In this document: positions 50,286-60,847 of the stretch, piece by piece
How the letters are laid out: each line of letters begins with the position of its first letter
Position numbering within the stretch: position 1 is the first letter of the stretch
DNA from: Iris pallida
Lineage: Eukaryota > Streptophyta > Magnoliopsida > Asparagales > Iridaceae
NCBI GenBank assembly: GCA_029216955.1
Contig: JANAVB010023996.1
Location: 10,791,919 to 10,855,918 of the forward strand
Length of the DNA: 64,000 bases
Direction: 5' to 3'
Notes under the pieces: generated by a model
Told to the model about the DNA's origin: nothing
The model's input: only the letters and a program-made list of their open reading frames with translations
Database searches by the model: none
Position numbers and translations under genes: made by a program

Positions 50286-50974
50286 CCCATATTTATCTCA
50301 TCGTATATCACCTGTCACGCTTTTTTATTAATTACTGTCTTTTATTTTGTAATTAGATTCCTGTGCTAATTGCTGGTTTTAGTTCCTAAGTAAAGCCTTA
50401 TTTGTGGCACTTGCTCTTTCTGGGGTCTGACCCAGCTGGTTTTGTATGGCCAGATTCTGGAGCAGCTTCCGAGGATCTACCGACATTCCAACCAGATGGT
50501 GACTACTAGACGAAACCCTGGCAATGAGTGGGTTATTTTTTGCTCTCCCACTCTACTGTAAAAATATTCTTTTGAGGCGTTTAGCCGACGAGCACGTGTT
50601 AGCTCGATTGTACTTTACTTTCGATCTGCCCACGGGCTGTAACATGATTGACAGATCCTAGGGTTGATCACGTATGACTAAAACTCTTGCTAGTCCTCAT
50701 ATTTTGTAATGACTAGCTTCATGATCAGCTGAATATGTAATGTTTGGGATGCCTTACTATTATATATTTGGTGATCTTATATCTTGTAACTTTACTTGCT
50801 TGCTTGTGATTGAGACACTAGGCTTGTTATTGACCATAAGAGACTGATGGCTTGTAGTTAAACCCTCATATATCTAGACATCCATGACCGTATGGTGAGA
50901 TAGATTCCATTTTATTATACGTAGCTGGCTATGTTCGCCCCCGCTCTCCAGTATTCTAGTTCTGGGGCGTGACA

Positions 50975-50979
50975 TCGGT
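50975..50979. other. Target-site duplication of C, right copy (TCGGT)
   Basis: Matches 28463-28467. Confidence 0.92.
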
Positions 50980-51486
50980 TCACTTATTTGAATGATTTTC
51001 TGGTGATCTTTATCTGCACACATACCTCACATTTCTCCACTACCTTACTCCTACATTTGGAAATAAGCCCTAGACTAGACATCTTATGTATTCTTTTACA
51101 ATAAATATGCCCTAATCTATTGTGCCACAACTCAAGAGTATAACTAGAAGAAGGGACTGTATTGACATTTTCAATTGAGTTACAAGCTGAATCTTGATTC
51201 TTCGGTACAAAATATTTTTTTGAAGTATATTTTTTATAAGACCATATGACCAGCATTAATATCTATCCTCAAGCCTGCATTACAGGACAGACTCCCTAAG
51301 ACTAGGTTCATTGTAATCATTAGTACATGCTTTACATTATGCAATGTCAACAACTTCTCCAAAGTCAGATTCAACACAACCTCTCGATCCCAAGCACTCC
51401 AGTTTATGTCTTGTTCACCACCGAAACCTTCTCTAAAGTAGGTTTATATATGGTGAACATTTCCTCCTAGAGCACCTGTGGAAGGA
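50980..51486 (-). pseudogene. Copia A pol fragment: pre-integrase and protease region
   Basis: This continues copia A beyond the C insertion. It is collinear with 59370-59880 of element B. The best frame gives YTLELWHNRLGHIYCKRIHK and KMSSLGLISKC (about 51060-51150), then CEVCVQIKITRK (about 51000-51035). These are the pre-integrase and integrase zinc motifs. The homology stops abruptly at 51486, where LTR E begins, so the gag and 5' LTR of A should lie beyond the window or be lost. Confidence 0.85.
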
Positions 51487-52565
51487 TGTAAGACCTCTAA
51501 ATTTAATAATTATTTATTTAATTAATTAATATTAATAATATTTTTAATTTTTAGAATAAAAGACCTTTACCGTGGCTTTGACTTTAGGAGCACAACAAAT
51601 CCTGTTTTCTTGAAACAAATTTTATATGCTTGACCAGGACACACAGACCTTCGTTCCTGGCTATCATGTCCCACTTCAATATATCTTCTTGTGCATAATT
51701 TTTTTGCACAATAATCAGGTCAAAAACCTTAATTTAAATTCGGCCATAAATTTTTTGCCTTTTTCGATTTAATTTGGAAATATATGATTTTGACCCACTC
51801 GAAGCCTACTACTCAAATGCCACTAGTGTCCCACTAAATTGAGGTCTCATGTGCTATTTATATTTAAATGCCACAAAAGACCAATTTTTGGACTTTTGAG
51901 AACTAGTTAATTGCCCTGACCCGAAACTGACCCAACAGGGATTAGTGGATTCTAATCGAGGTTAAACAAACCCAAAGGGGATCACAAATAATTAATTATT
52001 TATTACTATATGTCATCCAACTTTTCCACCAAATATATGATTTTGACCCAATCGATGCCTACTACTCAAATGCCACTAGTGTCCCACTAAATTGAGGTCT
52101 CATGTGCTATTTATATTTAAATGCCACAAAAGACCAATTTTTGGACCTTTGAGAACTAGTTAATTGCCCAGACCCGAAACTGACCCAACGGGGATTAGTG
52201 GATTCTAATCTAGGTTAAACAAACCCAAAGGGGATCACAAATAATATTATGAAGGGGATATTTGCAATTAACCAAATCCCTCTATTAATTGATAAATCTC
52301 TACATATACCTAATAAATGCCAAATCCTATCTATTCCTCAGAAATCCTCCTCTATTATGTAACTTACGCGCCCCTACCCCTTCTCATATATACGTTTTAT
52401 ATATTTATATTCCCAAACCGAGAGAAGCCAATATCCAAAATTGATTCCTCGCTACTCTTCTCAAAACCGTATGCGATCTCTTCTCCCCACTTCCATCCAC
52501 CAACTTCCCAAAGCTCCCCGGCCATTACCACATGCTTCAACACAAAAAGAGTCCAAAAATGTAGA
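51487..52565 (+). mobile_element. Start of gypsy-type LTR E, inserted in copia A
   Basis: It begins TGTAAGACCTC exactly where homology to copia B ends. The preceding pentamer is AAGGA; its partner is not in the window. It contains a 253-bp tandem duplication, then CT/CCACC-rich sequence (52330-52530) typical of a long LTR leader. It appears to break near 52565. A similar GC- and ACC-rich composition resumes at about 63420. No gene. Confidence 0.5.
51778..52246. repeat. 253-bp tandem duplication in LTR E
   Basis: AAATATATGATTTTGACCCA starts at 51778 and again at 52031. The copies stay near-identical through GGGGATCACAAATAAT, with a few substitutions (for example ACTCGAAGCC against AATCGATGCC). 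Confidence 0.92.
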
Positions 52566-54576
52566 CTCTTTCATATTATTGTAAAGAAAGAGTATAACTA
52601 GAATCTGGGGATTGGGACGATGGAGATTAAGTCTACTTCGACTTCTTTACTCCGTTGATAATCTGATGCAAAAATTAATGAAGCTTGGTGGTTGATGAAC
52701 TCTTGCAGTAAGGGAAACTTTATCACTGAAAACTCTCTCTTCCTCTTTTTGAATGTTTTTAGCAAAGATGTAGCATGCGTAGCATCTCTCTCTGCGGGTG
52801 TATGTGAGAAAGAAACCGTCCTCTTTTTATAGCTTCTTTTTACGGGAATAGCTATGTGCGTATATGCAGAAAACATACCGTCTTATACCTCAGAGACACA
52901 TGAAACTGGGTAGACGCATGAGCCTTAGGGGTTCGTGGGGAGTGAACGTGTTCGAGAATCACGTATAGTTTGCCACGTGTTTTTAGACGTGCTGCACAAA
53001 ACACTACCATGTCAGCATATGACCTGTTTACTGTGGATTAGCTGTATGTCAAATAACATTAGATGCATAGCATCTGATTACTTACTGCAAATAATATCTC
53101 TTCATGAAATAACTATGTATCAACGACATTTTAAACGCATAAATTTTTAACTTCAAATTGCAAATACTGTTCTGGAAGTAGTCGAATAAAATTGCTCCTT
53201 TTACAGCTGTTAAAGAGTAATGATGATGGTGACATAATTACTGACATCTTCCTCGTAGTCTGAATACTACACATTGCCCGAGGTCCATCTTTTCATATAA
53301 GAGACAAAAACATGTCATGCGTCAAACGGACCATACGTATATCTGACTCATTATCGATTATGCGTCTTCAAAAGCTCATAGTGCTTCAGAGACTGCTTTA
53401 ACTCAAGAACATTTACATTTTAGGCACATGAAATCTATGCGTCTCTTTTTAGTATTTTTTATGCTTCTACAAGACCCCCTTCAAAGTTTTTATAACTTGA
53501 ACAAATTTGAATTACTTTGAATAAAAACTATGAGAGAGAGGGTTTTATCACACAAAGCTTTAGATGCGTTAGATCACTTGCTATGTTGTCACTGCTTTAA
53601 CTGAATCCCTTGAAATCTTAACTAATCTTCAAAATTTGTGATAGTTGTTTCTAGCAATCGCTTGGATCGAGGCTAAGTCAACTATCATCCGCAATTTTAG
53701 GAACAGAAAATCACGCAATAGTTAATGATGGATTGATCTCTTCATCAAGAACCAAGTCGCTTGACATTTTGCTGCATAGTAAATTCTCATCCCTATAAAT
53801 AGGATATGTGTTGACTAATTAGCACTCCAGCAAACTTGTGGAAATTTGTAGGGGGATTCAACGTCATTTTGCTGATGAAACTGCTCTTTGGTTATGCCAG
53901 AAGTCAGAAAAAAGATCGTTCTTCTGAAGGTAATCTTTCTTGAAGTATTCTTCATCTCTGTCTCTTTGATTACTACTAATCACTTCTTTTCACATGAAGT
54001 TTATGGCAGAGATTTACACTCTGATCATGTTTGAGTACAACACATCACTAGAGTTCATATTTACACTTATAAAAAGATGTACTGTTAATAGAAAATCTAT
54101 TGCATACATAGACAGGGTTGCCAATAATATGTTGCTAGAGAATGCTATTGTTATTCAGCTCTTAGGTGCATGAGGCTTTTATATTCTGTCTATGCGTCTT
54201 CTGGAGCTATGCGATACAACTACATGATCTTTCAAATAAACAACTGATTTCATGCGCTTAACTCCTTCGAACATGTTATATTTTTTTAAGATACTCCTTA
54301 GTTTACTAGAGTTCAAATGGAGCTTGGAAATATATCATAACATGTCTTATTTGACATGATCCATCATATTACATAGAGGAATTTTGCAATCCTCAGACCC
54401 ATCTAACTGTTTGCACCTATCTAACGAGGCTTGCAACTGGCTGGTTCACTTTCATAGCATCTGTGATGAGAATGAGTTTGAGTCCCAATCAAAAAACTGT
54501 TGATGACGAACAGTATTGGCAGTCGACAGGAATCTTATACTATGTGCCGGTCCAATTTTGTATTATCCTACCTAGG
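52566..54576. mobile_element. Unclassified element X, left part
   Basis: This AT-rich sequence is unlike the flanking LTR. Its sign is repeated ACGCAT/ATGCGT words in both orientations (for example about 52912, 53137, 53357, 53433, 53563 and 54193). On the minus strand a TATA-like CTATAAAAAG (about 52830) precedes an open 92-residue frame (52876-52598) with no recognised family. No transposase or pol motifs were found. The left border is approximate. Confidence 0.4.
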
Positions 54577-54581
54577 CAAAC
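54577..54581. other. Target-site duplication of B, left copy (CAAAC)
   Basis: Identical to 61974-61978. Confidence 0.93.
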
Positions 54582-55845
54582 TGTTAGTCCCGGGGCTTGA
54601 TCAAAGATGGTAAAACAGATGCAACAGAGATCTACGATGATACAAAAACCAAATAACCCGATTACAATATGGAGGAGGAAAATAGAGAAGAGAAGATCTC
54701 TCGTTCTTCCTTGTAAATGTGTTACAATTGGGACAGAACGAGGTACAATAATCTAGAGAAAGATGAGAAGAAGAAAAATGCTGGGGTGTCAAAACACCGT
54801 TGCTCAAAGCAAGATTCGCCCCACACGAACTGCTTCCTGGAACCAGCAAGTTTGAAGAACTTGTAGAACGCTTAAAGTCACCTCTGTTCTGACTCCTCGG
54901 ATGGACTTGCAATGGCGACAGCAGCTCTCTCTTTCTCCTTTTCTGATTTATATTTTCGTAGTAGTCACAAAGGAGGCCAGAAGAGAGTATATATAGAGAG
55001 AGGATGGAAACCCTAGCCGCCTTTTCAGTTATTGAAAGATTGAATCAAATCCCAAAAAGATAGCAATGAGATTAATTCAAATCCCACAAAGATAGCAACG
55101 AAATTAATTCAAATACCACAAAGAGTGGATCTGAATTAATCGCATTGAATCAGACTTTCCATAACTGACTTATAGTCTGCACAGTCAGCGGAGCCCTCTA
55201 TGCGGCAGCAGCAGCAGCAGCCTGGCCGCATGAGCCTCATGGCCGCATGGACCGTATGGGCTGCATGGACCGCATGGACCGCATGGGCCGCATGAGCCGT
55301 ATGGACCGCATGGACCGCATGGGCCGTATGAGCCGCATGGACCGCATGGACAGCATGAGCCGCATGAGCCGCATGGACCGTATGGACCGCATGAGCCGTA
55401 TGGCCGTATGAGCCGCATGGCCGTATGGCCGCATGAGCCGCATATGAGCCGCATGCCGCATAAGACCATATGGCCGCATATGAGTCACATGACTGCTGAC
55501 GTGCTAAGTGCAACGTGTGCCAACAAAACGCCATATTACGCCTCATGAGCCCATGAGCCCGAGTCCGAGTCCGAGTCGCTAAGCCCCTTTGGGGCTTAGC
55601 TCCAAATGGAATTAATCCAAGAGAGTGACAAAAGCATTAATGCTTAATCCTTGGAGCCTTATTCTTACCTCCTAGTAAAATCACCCACATGGTTCCCTCC
55701 TTAGGGTCACCACCCCATGTGCATCTCTCAACAACACAACCAAGTATATATTTTGAGATAACTCATGGTGCATTTCTGATGTGGGACTAAAATTTTACAA
55801 GGTATGTTGAGAGCTAACTCTCTCCATGTAAAGAAAGCACCAACA
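54582..55845 (-). repeat. 3' LTR of B (1264 bp)
   Basis: Partner of 60848-61973. The nonamer array is at 55224-55492. Confidence 0.95.
55224..55492. repeat. CCGCATGRR nonamer array, 3' LTR of B
   Basis: About 269 bp of tandem 9-bp units (CCGCATGGA, CCGCATGAG, CCGTATGGA, CCGCATGGG) on the + strand. The same position in the 5' LTR spans 127 bp. Confidence 0.93.
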
Positions 55846-55860
55846 ATCCCCCACATATCA
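55846..55860 (-). other. Polypurine tract of B
   Basis: The minus strand reads TGATATGTGGGGGAT beside the 3' LTR. Confidence 0.85.
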
Positions 55861-56962
55861 CAACATATATATGTGTCCAGGGTTGAGCGTTTCCCACAGT
55901 AACTGTCTATTTTGTATTAGGATAGATGTCGCTGATGACTTGAATCTTCTCGCATGGGTTAAATAACAATGTGATACAAGAATGGACTACGCCTTGAATT
56001 CTGCACCACAACTGTAATTCTTCCCACTCACAATGTGTAGTTACGTGTGCTTCTGGATGCACATTAAAGGCCCTGTGCCAGCCTGGTTTCAGTGTATAAT
56101 TTTGGGCATATACAAGTTTACCCTCAAGAGACGGCCTGATATCTCTTTCCATACACTATAGGTGAGTTCTTTATTAAAAAGATATGGCATGAAGCCTTGC
56201 GCTTCCTTGCGGTGCTACGCCGCTATGACATGGCCTAAAGCCGAGGCATTACCCCTACCTGGGAACCTCATCGTAGTGTCATACTACTGTAGCATAAGGT
56301 TTCAGCCTCTTTGTAGTGCTAATCTACTCAGCATAAAGCCTAAGGCTTCCTTGCGGTGTTACACCGCAACGACATGGCTTGCAATGCCGAGGCTTTACCC
56401 CTACCTGGGTACCTCATCGTGGTGTCATACCACTGTAACATGGGATCATCCTCCCCTTTGTAGTACTGTCTACAACTCTTTAATTACGTTATACAGCATT
56501 AGGCTACCTGTCTATTTGCGGTGCTACGCCGCTATGACTTGGCTTGCAAAGCCGAGGCATTACCCCTACCTGGGAACCTCATGGTAGAGTCACCCTACTG
56601 TAGCATTGAGTTTCACTCCTTGTAGTGCTGCTCTACCGTGCTTCCTATAAAGCACACCAGGCATTCACTCTGCCTGAGAACTCATTAAGGCGTTTAAGCC
56701 AACCTTCCACAGGATCTGTTTTTTCCGCAGAAAATACATAGTAGACAACAGTAGTTATGGGTCCGTATCCCTTCCATGTTTCAGAGAACAAGTACCCACT
56801 GTTACCTGATAGTTTCCCAGTCAGTGATCCTCCTTTGAACCAAAAGTTAGATGCCTAGTAGATTTCTTTTTGAACTAATAGCATAAAAATTTATGGTAGG
56901 ATTACAAAGACACACTATCAGAATGCCTTCAAGCCTATTTTATAAGCTGTGTCATCGACCAA
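55861..56962 (-). other. 3' untranslated region of B with about 150-bp repeats
   Basis: At 56190-56645 three degenerate units share TTGCGGTGCTACGCCGC, GACATGGC, GCCGAGGC and TTACCCCTACCTGGG. Related units are in element A. No gene was recognised; the 141-residue + frame (56162-56587) only translates the repeat. Confidence 0.75.
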
Positions 56963-57463
56963 CTAGCGCTTGAGGCCCTTTGTGAACGGATCTGCCAGGT
57001 TCTCCTGACTCCGAACATCAACCACTGCAATTATACCTCTTTTGATAAGATCATGTACTGCCCTGTGCTTCAACCACACAGTCCTCTTCTTCCCGTTGAA
57101 GAGGTCATTTGATGCCACCGTCGCAGTCGTCTGGTTGTCACAGTATATCGGTATCGCCGATATCTGAGCCCCAACCACTGAAAGATCATACATGAGCTCC
57201 CAAAGCCATTCTGCTTCATATGCTGCAGTTTCAAGTGTATAGAATTCAGATTCCATGGAGGAACGAGAGAGTATAGTCTGCTTCTTCGACTTCCACGATA
57301 TAGCAGCTCCATCCAAGGAAAAGACATATCCACCTGTGGATCTCTCGTTTTCTACCTCTGAACACCAGCTAGCATCACTGAAGCCTTCCACTACTGTCGG
57401 ATACCCGTTGTAGTGCAGTGCATATGTCTGAGTCTTTTTGAGATATCTCATCACCCGCTTCAC
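56963..57463 (-). pseudogene. B pol, RNase H part
   Basis: Frame of 166 residues downstream of a TAG at 57470. Blocks: KRVMRYLKKTQTYALHYNG, VEGFSDASWCSEVENERST (catalytic Asp in FSDAS), GYVFSLDGAAISWKSKKQ, MESEFYTLETAAYEAEWL, IYCDNQTTATVASNDLFNGK and LADPFTKGL. These are the usual copia RNase H order and ending. The preceding residues SNPGVEH and the following KAVKRVMRY imply that a Trp codon became TAG. The frame is otherwise intact. It removes the RNA strand during reverse transcription in the particle. Confidence 0.93.
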
Positions 57464-57469
57464 AGCTTT

Positions 57470-59074
57470 CTAGTGCTCAACCCCTGGGTTGCTTGTGAAC
57501 CGACTCAGCATTCCCACGGCGAAAGCTATGTCAGGCCTTGTGGCAGTGGTTACGTACATTAAACTTCCGATAATACTAGAATACTCCAACTGCCTGACGC
57601 TTTTCCTCGAGTTTGGCTTCAGCTTCTGATCACACCTGTATGGCGTATCGATCCCTGGAAGATCCTTATACCCATAGCGTGTGAGCATCATCTCAATGTA
57701 GTGAGATTGTGACAGCGCTACTCCAGTGTTTGTCCAGATGATCTTTATGCCCAAGATGACATCTGCATCCCCCAAGTCCTTCATACTGAACTTGGTTGAG
57801 AGAAACTTCTTTGTCTCTGTGACACAGTCTATGTCCGTGCCTAGGATTAGCATGTTGTCCACGTACAGACAAACGATGACTCCTCTTCCATCAGCGAACT
57901 TTGTGTAAACACATTTGTCCGTCTCGCTGACTCTGTAGCCGTTTGACCTAATAACTTTGTCAAACTTCTCATGCCACATCTTGGGAGCTTGCTTCAAACC
58001 ATACAATAATTTTACCAACTTGCAGACTTTGTCTTCAAGACCTTTGACGACAAATCCATCTGGCTGTTGTATATAAATCTCTTCGGTCAGCTCCCCATTC
58101 AGGAATGCTGTCTTTACATCCATCTGATGTATCACCAACTTATGTATAGCTGCTAGAGCGATTAACATCCTGATGGTGGTCATCCGAGCCACTGGAGCGT
58201 ACGTGTCAAAGTAGTCTATCCTTTGTTTCTGAGAAAATCCCTTGGCTACCAGCCTGGCCTTGAACTTGTCAATAGTCCCATCTGCCTTCATCTTCTTCTT
58301 GAAGATCCATTTACATCCGATGGGCTTTTCTCCTTCAGGTAGATCTACCAACATCCATGTGTTATTGGAGGTGATAGAGTCAAACTCGTCATTCACTGCC
58401 TCCTTCCAGAAGATAGCATCTCTGGTCTTCATCGCCTCATCATAAGTAAGCATATCTGCTTCCACATGATAGGTAACAAAGTCATCTTCGAAGTCTTTCG
58501 GTTTCCTCGCTCGCTTAGCTGACGGCTCTGCGAGTTCTGGTACAAGAGTCGTTTCATCAACAATAGCTTCTTCTTGGACTACTGGCCCATATGAGATTTC
58601 AGTCTCATTTTCACCTACATTATTTTTCGAAATGTCCGAAAGAATAATGCTTTTGTCTTTTGCAAACTTGTCTTCAAAGTATTCAGCATCGCGAGATTCG
58701 ATGATATGATCTGACTCAATATCAAGAAATCTCCTAGCATCCCTCTTCTCGGCATTCCCCAAGAAGATCGCCTTCGCAGTCCTTGTCCCTAGCTTCTGAA
58801 TCTTCAGATCTAGGAGCTTCACATACGCCAGACACCCCCACACTCGAATGACATTCAAGTTTAGTCTGACTTTGAACCAGAGTTCATGAGGAGTTACGTC
58901 CGAAGTTGCATATGGCACTCTATTCAGAATGAAAGTGGCCGTTGATGCAGCTTCTCCCCAGTAGAATTTTGGAAGGCCTGCAGCAGCATAGAATTCATCA
59001 TTTCTGTTAATGTTCGGTTCTTCCTCTCTGCTACTCCGTTGGATTGAGGAGAATATGGAGCAGTAGTCTCGCAT
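57470..59074 (-). pseudogene. B pol, integrase C-terminal part and reverse transcriptase
   Basis: Uninterrupted frame of 534 residues, of which the first about 30 are out of frame with the gene. A shift near 58980 joins them. The integrase end has FYWGEAASTATFILNRVPYA, NLNVIRVWGCLAYVKL and DARRFLDIESDHII. The reverse transcriptase has KPIGCKWIFKKKMKADGTID, KARLVAKGFSQKQRIDYFDT, HQMDVKTAFLNGELTEEIYI, LYGLKQAPKMWHEKFDKVI and KFSMKDLGDADVILGI. The catalytic box reads CLYVDNMLILG (about 57850), with Asn in place of the second Asp of YVDD, which should abolish polymerase activity. Confidence 0.95.
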
Positions 59075-59130
59075 ATGATTCTATATTCTTTGCAGAATGA
59101 TATGAATTCATGAGACCTGTACTCTCCACC

Positions 59131-60098
59131 TCAATCATTTTTCAACCTCTTGAGTTGTTGTCTAGTCTGCCGTTCAGTTTCGGCCCTGAACTCTCTGAAC
59201 TTCTCGAAAGCTTCATCTTTAGACTTGAGCAAGTAGACGAACGCGTATTTTAAGAAGTTGTCGATGAAAGTTATGAAATACTTTATCCCGGCCTTCGTAG
59301 AGAAATGTTTGAAGTCACAGATATCGGAGTGTACCAACTCCAGAAGATCTGTGCTTCGATTGACCCGATGAAAGGGTTTTCTTGTGATCTTCGTCTGAGC
59401 ACACACTTCACACTTCTCCACCTTACCCCCACATTTGGAGATAAGTCCTAGACTAGACATTTTGTTAATTCTTTTACAATGAATATGTCCTAGTCTATTA
59501 TGCCACAACTCAAGAGAATAATCAAAAAATAAAACTGCATTAATGTCATCAAACTGGTTGACAAGCTGAATTTTAAACATTCCTTCGGTTTGATAAGCCT
59601 TTCCGAAGTATGTTTCCTTCTTGGACATCACCATCTGACCAGCATTGATGTCCATCCTCAAGCCTGCATTGCAGAGCAGGCTCCCAGAGATCAGGTTCTT
59701 GGCAATCGTCGGAACATGCTTCACACCTTGAAGCGTCAGAGTGTTCCCAGAAGTGAGTTTCAGCTCCACAGTCCCGATCCCCAGAACTTTAGCTTGGGCC
59801 TGGTTCGCCATGACAACCTTCTCAGATATCGGCTGGTACGTGACGAACCATTCCTTGCCAGAACAGACATGGAAAGTTATACCAGTATCTATCCACCAGT
59901 CAGAGTCAACCCCCACAGTTGTGACCTGTGCGATCATAGTAACAATGTTAGAAACCAATAAAACCTTATTAGGCTCACCTTTCTCTGATTGTTTAGGCTT
60001 GGATCTGCATTCACTCTTGTAGTGGCCTTTCTTGCGACAATTGTAACAAGTCACGTGGGACTTAGTCTTCTGTTGCTTGAATGAAGGACCCTTCACTT
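59131..60098 (-). pseudogene. B pol, knuckle, protease, pre-integrase and integrase N-terminal part
   Basis: It starts in another frame than gag, with two small shifts around 60098-60120. CCHC knuckle CYNCRKKGHYKSEC; protease WWIDTGITFHVC (the residue after DTG is Ile, usually Ala); pre-integrase LELWHNRLGHIHCKRINK; zinc end CEVCAQTKITRKPFH; integrase core HSDICDFKHFSTKAGIKYFI and FIDNFLKYAFVYLLKS. The frame stops at 59131 as KND followed by TGA, where relatives read Arg before GGEY, a CGA to TGA transition. GGEY and the following SPQSNGVAERKNRT block remain readable to about 58990 in the next frame. Confidence 0.93.
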
Positions 60099-60101
60099 AG
60101 A

Positions 60102-60824
60102 TTAGTGAAGTCCTTCTTCTTGGGATGAGAACTGCTTCCCCTTGGGATCTCTCGTCTGTACTAGATTGGCTTTAGCCAACTGTTTGGACAGAGTGTCTAC
60201 CTTCTGTTGGGAACGCATCTCGTCTTCAACATGGATCTCTTGAAGTAGATCTTCCAAGCTAATGTCTAGCTTCTTTCTGTGCATCCTTGCATAGAAGGTA
60301 CTCCATCCAGCAGGAAGTTTTGAGACGATCCCTCCAATGACAAACTTGTCGGGAAGGGGCATCTCTTCGTCTTCCAGTTTCTGACGTAGCTTCAGAAATT
60401 CCTTCACCTGTGGCAACATGGACTTCTCGTCCTCAAAGAGCAATTTGTGATATTTTTCAACCACAAACATTTTGCTCCTGTTCCTGTCTTCTTCATACAG
60501 TTTTTCTACAGACTCCCATATGTCTCTGGCAAGTTCCTTCTTCGAGTATGATTCTGCCAGGAAGTCCTCCATAGCATTTAGGATGAGAAACCTGCAGATG
60601 CTATTTTCCCTTCTCCATTTGGCCTGGAGTTTGGTAGCCGCATTGATTGCGACAGTAGATCCAGTGTCTGGAACAGAGGGTTCTTCCTCCAACAGAACAT
60701 GATCAACGTCTTTTAGTTGAAGAGTTAGATAAACCTTTCTCTTCCAGACTTGATAATGCTCTCCATCGAACTTTTCCAACTTGCAGTAGTCCGATTGGAC
60801 GAGCAAAGCATTAATGTTTTCCAT
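60102..60824 (-). CDS. B gag, capsid protein (copia), intact frame
   Basis: 240 residues from MENINALLVQSDYCKLEKFD. A start 24 bp inside the 5' leader is normal for this family. Conserved gag blocks: EHYQVWKRKVYLTLQLKDVD, LILNAMEDFLAESYSKKELA, IWESVEKLYEEDRNRSKMFV, KEFLKLRQKLEDEEMPLPDK, FVIGGIVSKLPAGWSTFY and SLEDLLQEIHVEDEMR. It would form the particle. The CCHC knuckle lies in the next frame downstream, so the natural gag probably extended further and this stop is secondary. Confidence 0.9.
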   Translation of the reverse strand: MENINALLVQSDYCKLEKFDGEHYQVWKRKVYLTLQLKDVDHVLLEEEPSVPDTGSTVAINAATKLQAKWRRENSICRFLILNAMEDFLAESYSKKELARDIWESVEKLYEEDRNRSKMFVVEKYHKLLFEDEKSMLPQVKEFLKLRQKLEDEEMPLPDKFVIGGIVSKLPAGWSTFYARMHRKKLDISLEDLLQEIHVEDEMRSQQKVDTLSKQLAKANLVQTRDPKGKQFSSQEEGLH

Positions 60825-60835
60825 CTATAAGGATC

Positions 60836-60847
60836 TTGCTTTGAGAT
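60836..60847 (-). other. Degenerate primer-binding site of B
   Basis: Beside the 5' LTR the minus strand reads ATCTCAAAGCAAGATCC. Comparison with ATTGGTATCAGAGCAAGATCC-type copia sites suggests an initiator-tRNA(Met) site with a 5-base deletion. Confidence 0.45.

Larger units (their letters stand above)
28468..50974 (+). mobile_element. Gypsy retrotransposon C (gag-only), carrying nested D and S2
   Basis: The LTRs start TGTAATG and end CGTGAYA. A perfect TCGGT duplication flanks the whole 22.5-kb unit inside copia A. Subtracting D (10591 bp), S2 (2993 bp) and their duplicated pentamers leaves about 8.9 kb: two LTRs of about 3.65 kb and an interior of about 1.6 kb that encodes only gag. Its LTR ends, leader and gag are close to those of D, so both belong to one family, probably chromovirus (Tekay/Del-like) judging from D's integrase. 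Confidence 0.92.
44331..50974 (+). repeat. 3' LTR of C, interrupted by S2
   Basis: It matches 28468-32127. Without S2 and one ATAGT copy it is about 3646 bp. It starts TGTAATGTATG and ends GGGGCGTGACA. The GCCGCATG zone is at about 44948-46425. Confidence 0.93.

Noticed and set aside
55136..55546. Minus-strand frames of His-Ala-Val repeats and their Gly-Pro-Cys and Arg-Ser-Met shifts
   Set aside because: A 9-bp tandem array read in three frames gives three-residue periodicity in each. It lies in a copia LTR.
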